A DNA stretch of 64,000 nt from Cornus controversa (taxonomy: Eukaryota > Streptophyta > Magnoliopsida > Cornales > Cornaceae): contig CM048849.1 in the NCBI GenBank assembly GCA_026545225.1, forward strand, positions 47,464,336-47,528,335. The letters are read 5' to 3'. A program made the position numbers and the translations under genes. Positions 59,033 to 64,000 of the stretch are shown here, piece after piece. Numbering within the stretch: position 1 is the first letter of the stretch; each line of letters opens with the position of its first letter. Below the pieces are notes generated by a model. The model had not been told where the DNA came from. It searched no databases and worked only from the letters and a program-made list of their open reading frames with translations.

Positions 59033-60400
59033 ATGGATATCCAGAGATATAAGACTTATGTGATATCCGAAGCGGAAGAGGTACAATTCCAGATTATAAT
59101 TATATGCATGGCAGAGGAGTATAAAAGGCACTTGATATCTAATAGGCCATGTAGGAATAATGTTTTACAAGGCCATGATTATATACTTGAAATAATTAAT
59201 GGTCATGGCTCTAGATGCCAATAAATGTTTAGAACGGAGAAACATGTATTCTTGAATTTATGTGATGAGTTGAAGAATGATGGAACGATAGACTCTAGGT
59301 ATCTTTTAATTCAAGAACAAGTTGCAATGTTTCTTTATATTTTAGCACACAATGAGAGATATCGTGTTGTGGCTGAGAGATTTCAGCACTCTGAATAGAT
59401 AGTGTCCAAGTATTTTCATACTATCCTAATGGCTATTTGTAAGTTGGGGAAGCAGATTATTACCCCACCAAATCTTGACGTGGTTCCACCAGAGACCTTA
59501 CATGATCCAAAAGTTTATCCTTACTTTGAGTTGAGACTCACATATTATCATTGTTTCCATATCTATAAGAATTTATATTACTAATGCGCTCATTTGTTTA
59601 CTCTTTTTATTTAGAATTGCGTTAGAACTATTGATGGAACGCACGTATCTGCATGGGTTCCCTCGGATTAACAAATTCCTATCGTGATAGGAAATCAAAC
59701 ACTACCACGAATGTCATGGCTGTATGTTCATTCGACATGCAGTTTACTTTTGTCATGGCATGTTGGGAAGGGACTGTAAATGATGCCAAGGTATTTAGGG
59801 AATGTGTAAAAAATGATGCTAATAAATTCCCACGACCACCTGAAGGTATATAGAATATTTATGAAATTTATATTTGATTTTGTTTATGTCTGTGAGATGA
59901 TACAATGCTGAGTTAGTTACCTATTTACAGGAAAATATTATCTTGTAGATTCTGGATACACAAACTTGCTTGGTTATTTGACCCCATATCGGGGTGAAAG
60001 ATATCACATGCAAGGGTACATGCTCAGTCGAAAGCGGCCCCGTGGTCGGGAGAAATTATTTAATTTTAGGTATTCCTCTTTAAGAAATGTGATTGAACGT
60101 TGTTTTGGAGTATTGAAGATGAGATATCCAATACTTAAACTGATGGCTCATTTTGTTTTAGATATTCAAAGATATATTGTCATCGCTTGTTGTACTCTTC
60201 ATAATTTCATTAGAATGCAGGCACAACAAGATATAATATTTATGAAATATGGGAGAGATGGTTTTGTTGATGATGATCAAGAAGAAGTTAGTACTCGCCA
60301 AAAAAGACAAAGACTTGATCTTTTTCAAAATCGACTTCATGAAGCAAATGAGTTACGTGATTCTATTGCTAATGCAATATGGAATGATGCTAATGCGTGA
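59033..60400 (+). pseudogene. Harbinger transposase (DDE) remnant
   Basis: The N-terminal part has KHVFLNLCDELKNDG, EQVAMFLYILAHNERYRVVA, AICKLGKQIITPP and VVPPETLHDPKVYPYF, the helical region before the catalytic core. The core follows with TIDGTHVSAWVPSD (first Asp codon 59633-59635), CWEGTVNDAKVF (second Asp 59782-59784) and LRNVIERCFGVLK (Glu 60095-60097), so the DDE triad is present. A GT-AG intron 59846-59930 splits PPEG from KYYLVDSGYTN. Breaks are a TAA at 59222, a TAG after RFQHSE, and a small deletion just after VPSD that shifts frame. The last exon ends at 60400. Confidence 0.88.
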
Positions 60401-60617
60401 AAATCATTTGTTGTAATTTTATTTAGGATATGTATGGTTTTTATTAAGGACATGTGTGATTTTTACTAAGAACATGCATGTGTAATGAATTTATTTTCTA
60501 ACTAGATATTGATATTATGTATGATTGTATTTGATATATTTGATTATATCTTCTTTGTAATGTAGTGTATTTTGTTTAATTGTTCATTTATTATCTTAGA
60601 TTTGTATAAATTACAGG

Positions 60618-60909
60618 ATGGACTACAAAGAGGTGGACCTCCATGTGCATGTGGTAGAGGCTCAATGAGACTTTATATGGCTAAAACTTCATAAAATTAT
60701 GGCCGTTACTTTTATAGGTGTCCGGCATGGAAGGTATTAACTATTTGCATTTTTTTTCATTAACCATTTAATAATGATTATGTTCTATTTTGTAGAATTA
60801 TGTCGATTCCTTTTATTGGTTGGATAATCATCAACATCAACAAAATGCTATTGAAGATTATGAGGATGAAGAGTTATATTCAGTAGTTGTGAACTTACTA
60901 GCAACATGA
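60618..60909 (+). pseudogene. GRF-type zinc finger fragment inside the Harbinger element
   Basis: Exon A gives GGPPCACGRGSMRLYMAKTS, a stop, then NYGRYFYRCPAWK; a GT-AG intron (60734-60795) leads to NYVDSFYWLDNHQHQQNAIE and a TGA at 60907. The pattern CxCG ... TS(K)NxGRxFYxCP is the GRF zinc finger, a nucleic-acid binding module found in topoisomerase III, APE2 and NEIL3 and in many short plant proteins. The stop replaces the expected Lys of TSKN. It lies 220 bp after the transposase stop and before the right terminus. It could be an old captured host exon or a regular passenger of this family. Confidence 0.7.
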
Positions 60910-61469
60910 CGTAGGGAAAGACTTATTTTTTGTGACTGTTGTGAGTGTGCTATTATAAACATTTTATTTGTTCTGATCATTGTAATATTTTTTATACTTA
61001 TAATAGCGATTGCAAAATGAACTATGTAGTAGAATAATTAATGTAATATTTTAATTTGGGTACTTACTAGAACACATGTTTTGTATAAGATTAAACATAT
61101 AATATTTAACATTATCCTATGCTATATGATTTTGTAACGTAAAAATGTTAGGACAAATATGTACTTGCTTAAATGCGTTATTTGCAATATTAAAATAAGG
61201 TTATAATATGTATAGTCCATTTATGTTGTTTAAAATGAGTTGGAACTATATTACTCAAACACAATTTATGACCAAAGATACTACTTTTTTTTAAAAAAAT
61301 TACTTTGGATTACTAAACATATTTTTAGATTTCAGCTTTTAAAATTTTGGTATCAGATGACATTATCAAACAGATTCTGCTTTTGACAAAAATGATAGCA
61401 TAGCTGATTTTCAGATTTCATTTTTTTGGAATCAGAAAATGGAATCCGGCAACTTTTTCAAATATCCTC

Positions 61470-63150
61470 TTAATTAAAGTTTAAGTTACTTGAAAACACA
61501 CACACAACACTCTGCTGAGTCGTTGGGCTTGGCTTTGTTTGTGTTTTTTGGGCTCCAATGTTACTCTGTCATAGTTTATAGCCCATGGGGAAATTGATGG
61601 TTTTTTTTGTTAATCATCATCATCCATTTAAAATGATATATCTTACGTAATATATTTTCTAAAATGTTCTTCTGAACACATATAAAAACATATGCATGTT
61701 ATTACTTGGAAAATGTATAATAAATTGCTTTTATCTAGCAATTTATTATCTATAAAAAGAAAATGGGCCCATATTAATTTATTAACGTGAATCACACTAA
61801 TATGTGTCTATGAAAAATACAAAAGAAGCACCAAAGGTAATTTGTATACTCCACATGTATTAATTAAGCCTTCCAGCTACTAGTTTTAAATATTGATGGG
61901 TTGATCTTTAAGTTGTCTGAGTATTTTTTATCAAACAAATCTCATGGTGCTAGATGGTGATGCGACACCGTTTACAAGTACTCAGACAGATGGGTTTTAA
62001 TGGTGAAAGACCTACCTTGGTTGTTTTGGATTAAATTAGGGTTTGATGGCCCATGTGAACATTTAGGGCTTTCAAAAGTCCACGTCGATTCTTAGTTGTC
62101 GAGGCATGTGTCAATATTCAATACTCACCTAGTTACTAGTTATATTTTAAGTGATTTTTCAAAGTTGAGTGTCATTAGAAAAAAAAAAAAAAACAAATTC
62201 TATATGTACTTAAAATTCAATCTAATTGAAAAGTGATCAAAGGAAGGAATTAATATCATCTGATCTTGTGTTTCTGTTCTGTAGCACTTATGCAACGCCA
62301 TAAGTTGTTTACGAATTAGTGATGTAAAATTATTGCATAATTGATTTAAAATAATTATTGCATAAGTCATATAAAATTGTTGCATAAATTATATAAAGTT
62401 AGTGTGTAAGTAATGTCAAATTATTATGTTGACACAGACGTTCAATTCCAAAGGATCAAAGGCCACTTCAAATAGGAAACATGGCACACATGAGAAACCT
62501 TGTGGGCTTCAATAATAGTATTGCAGTTCTTACGGTCCAAGCACATGCTTCTCTTAATCTTAATTGTAATTAGGGGTGACAAATGAGCAGGTTTCAGCTT
62601 GTATTAAATGGACAGGTCATAAACGGGTTAATAGTCCATTATCAATCCGTCACTACGGATCATAAACAGGCAGAACATTAAATAGGCTGATGAATCCGCA
62701 CTGACCCGTCAACTCGCATACATTTTTATTATGTATATATAAACCTAATTCAAGAGTTAATATAATAAAATTGAAACAAAAAAAACTGAGTTTGTAAGAT
62801 CCAATCAAGAACAGAGTGGAATTGACCAAATCAAAAGGATCCTCCCCAGTATTTATAACATCCGGTTCAATCACCAAAGCCTTTATATATGTTAGATGAC
62901 AAGTAGACAAAATATAAATGAGAGCTGATATTCCCACTTTATTAATATTCTCTGACATTCAACTCTTATTTTTGTTTTTTTTAAAATAAAATTACGAAAG
63001 TGTCCCTCTACTATACAAATATTTGATTCTTATATTTTTAATACTCTAATTGTCCTTATTTGATAAGGTTAGAATTTTTGATTCCAAATTACAACTTTTC
63101 TCTCACCTTATCTCTTTTTTTAACGTGAAAATTAAATCACTCACCCCAGG
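61470..63150. other. AT-rich intergenic with MITE-like text
   Basis: A repeat-like block at about 62570-62720 (TAGGGGTGACAAATGAGCAG) has the look of a common plant MITE end, but the partner end was not located. The rest is AT-rich with no coding sequence or RNA gene recognised. Confidence 0.4.
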
Positions 63151-63159
63151 ATGATTAAT

Positions 63160-63640
63160 TAATGAACCAGTTAGAACGAATTCGCGGGATTGGAGAGAAT
63201 TTGCCACCCTTAATTGTAATCAAGCCCAACAAAAGCCCATGCAAGTCTCAGCGGGCCTTATTTGCTAGTAGCATTGGAAGTCAACAAAAAGCGAATGTAT
63301 TTCTTAGTAGCCGTCGGATCAGAAGGTCCTCGGATCCACACCACAGAAACGTCCCCGATATGGTTGAGTCACGTGCGATTACAGAAATAAATGTTACTCG
63401 CGCCAAAGACAATCTAAACCGACCGTTTTAACAGTACGTCAAATGTGCGGTCAGGACTGAATTACTACTGCATCATTTTATGATTATATCGCAGAGAAAG
63501 GGACATGGCAATGGTCCCCCACAGGTTTCACGCGCATAGTATGCATTGCATAGGAAAGCGTGACACGTCATTGAAAAGAGAGAGAAAATCTGCAAAGTAC
63601 AGAAATAGGCGTAGAACACGGAAGATTTGTCTTGTCAGGT
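63160..63640 (+). promoter_or_regulatory. GC-richer block with ACGT-core motifs, possible promoter
   Basis: Base composition rises sharply against both flanks. It contains a G-box CACGTG (63370-63375), an ABRE/bZIP-like GACACGTCA (63562-63570) and an RY-like ATGCATTGCAT (63541-63551). No protein of known type is encoded. It might regulate a gene beyond the right edge; strand is a guess. Confidence 0.3.
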
Positions 63641-63910
63641 TTAAGATGAAAATACTCTGCAAGTTGTAAGTTGGCTAAAGTTGGTGGTCACCACTGCAAG
63701 AACTGGTTTTTGATACGTGGGACAAATATATTACTTATATACATTACATACACAAAAATGGAAAATAATTGTTTAAGATAGGTATGGAAAATATTATATT
63801 AGAACCAAAAGATAGAATTAAGGTTCAGTTTGACCAAAATATAATATGATCTCACGTATTGTGGTGTATGATCATTCATATTTTATATCATTTAAGTTTG
63901 AACAAGTGTT

Positions 63911-63951
<41 letters not shown>

Positions 63952-64000
63952 TTATTTTTATTATTAACGGTTGGATTTGGTTCTTTTAAATTCTAACCTA
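63641..64000. other. AT-rich tail with TA microsatellite
   Basis: A TA run of about 28 bp lies near 63918-63946, followed by TTTA repeats. Nothing coding was recognised to the window end. Confidence 0.7.

Larger units (their letters stand above)
55665..61469 (+). mobile_element. PIF/Harbinger DNA transposon, decayed, about 5.8 kb
   Basis: The left terminus GAGGCTATTTGGAAACC and the inverted right terminus GAGGATATTTGAAAAAG are alike, and subterminal text is too (AAAAATGCGTTTGGTAATTGG against AAAAATATGTTTAGTAATCC). Flanking triplets are ATA and TTA, a one-mismatch version of the TWA duplication of this superfamily. Inside, in order, are a Myb/SANT-like ORF, a DDE transposase and a GRF zinc-finger piece, all plus strand. 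Each coding part has stops or a frameshift, so it is not autonomous. A TA microsatellite lies at 56881-56905. Confidence 0.85.

Noticed and set aside
63162-63431. 89-residue plus-strand frame MNQLERIRGIGENL
   Set aside because: No recognisable domain, no splice context, and it lies in a region better explained as regulatory DNA.
1-64000. A clustered multi-gene system or biosynthetic cluster
   Set aside because: The three host genes (actin regulator, glycolytic enzyme, GIDE-domain membrane protein) share only strand, and the gaps between them are transposon-filled. Nothing suggests joint function.

Overview
The window is nuclear DNA of a flowering plant, almost certainly a eudicot. It is AT-rich, its genes are split by introns with plant-type splice sites, and TRIM, Copia, hAT, PIF/Harbinger and LINE remnants are abundant. 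I could not place it to species. Three host genes are supported, all on the minus strand; most of the rest is layered transposon sequence.

1-24.5 kb: the 5' part of NAP1 (NAPP/GNARLED), a subunit of the SCAR/WAVE complex that activates ARP2/3-driven actin assembly. Eight coding exons (355 codons) run from 23862 down to 1539 and the gene leaves the window on the left. Two introns are swollen by insertions. The 14.3-kb second intron holds a Copia element with a 5-bp target duplication and a nested repeat, a complete-looking TRIM, a hAT-type element and LINE pieces. The 6.1-kb fifth intron holds an inverted TRIM pair and a short non-autonomous LTR element whose 5' LTR was hit by a hAT element.

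24.5-35.2 kb: an intergenic stretch with an RTE-type LINE fragment, a GC-richer block that could be organellar DNA, a foldback element with tandem-repeat arms, and a MITE interrupted by a solo LTR.

35.2-45.4 kb: a complete cytosolic phosphoglycerate kinase gene (6 coding exons, 406 aa). Introns 1 and 3 carry a hAT element and a Tourist-like MITE that contains a second MITE. Its upstream flank has a duplicated segment, CCA-rich DNA and a solo LTR.

46.2-50.8 kb: a five-exon gene for a GIDE-domain membrane protein related to the SP1/SPL (MULAN-type) E3 ligases. No RING domain is visible and codon 70 is an in-frame TGA.

50.8-64 kb: AT-rich intergenic DNA with a short tandem array, a MITE split by a minus-strand LTR element, and a 5.8-kb decayed PIF/Harbinger transposon (Myb/SANT-like ORF, DDE transposase, GRF zinc finger). 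A GC-richer stretch near 63.2-63.6 kb with ACGT-core motifs could be the promoter of a gene outside the window.

The three host genes have housekeeping or organelle roles and share no pathway. I found no operon, CRISPR, toxin or defence system. The most unusual items are a repeat family with GGACACGG-rich ends and long target duplications, the RING-less GIDE gene with its premature stop, and the GRF zinc finger inside the Harbinger element.
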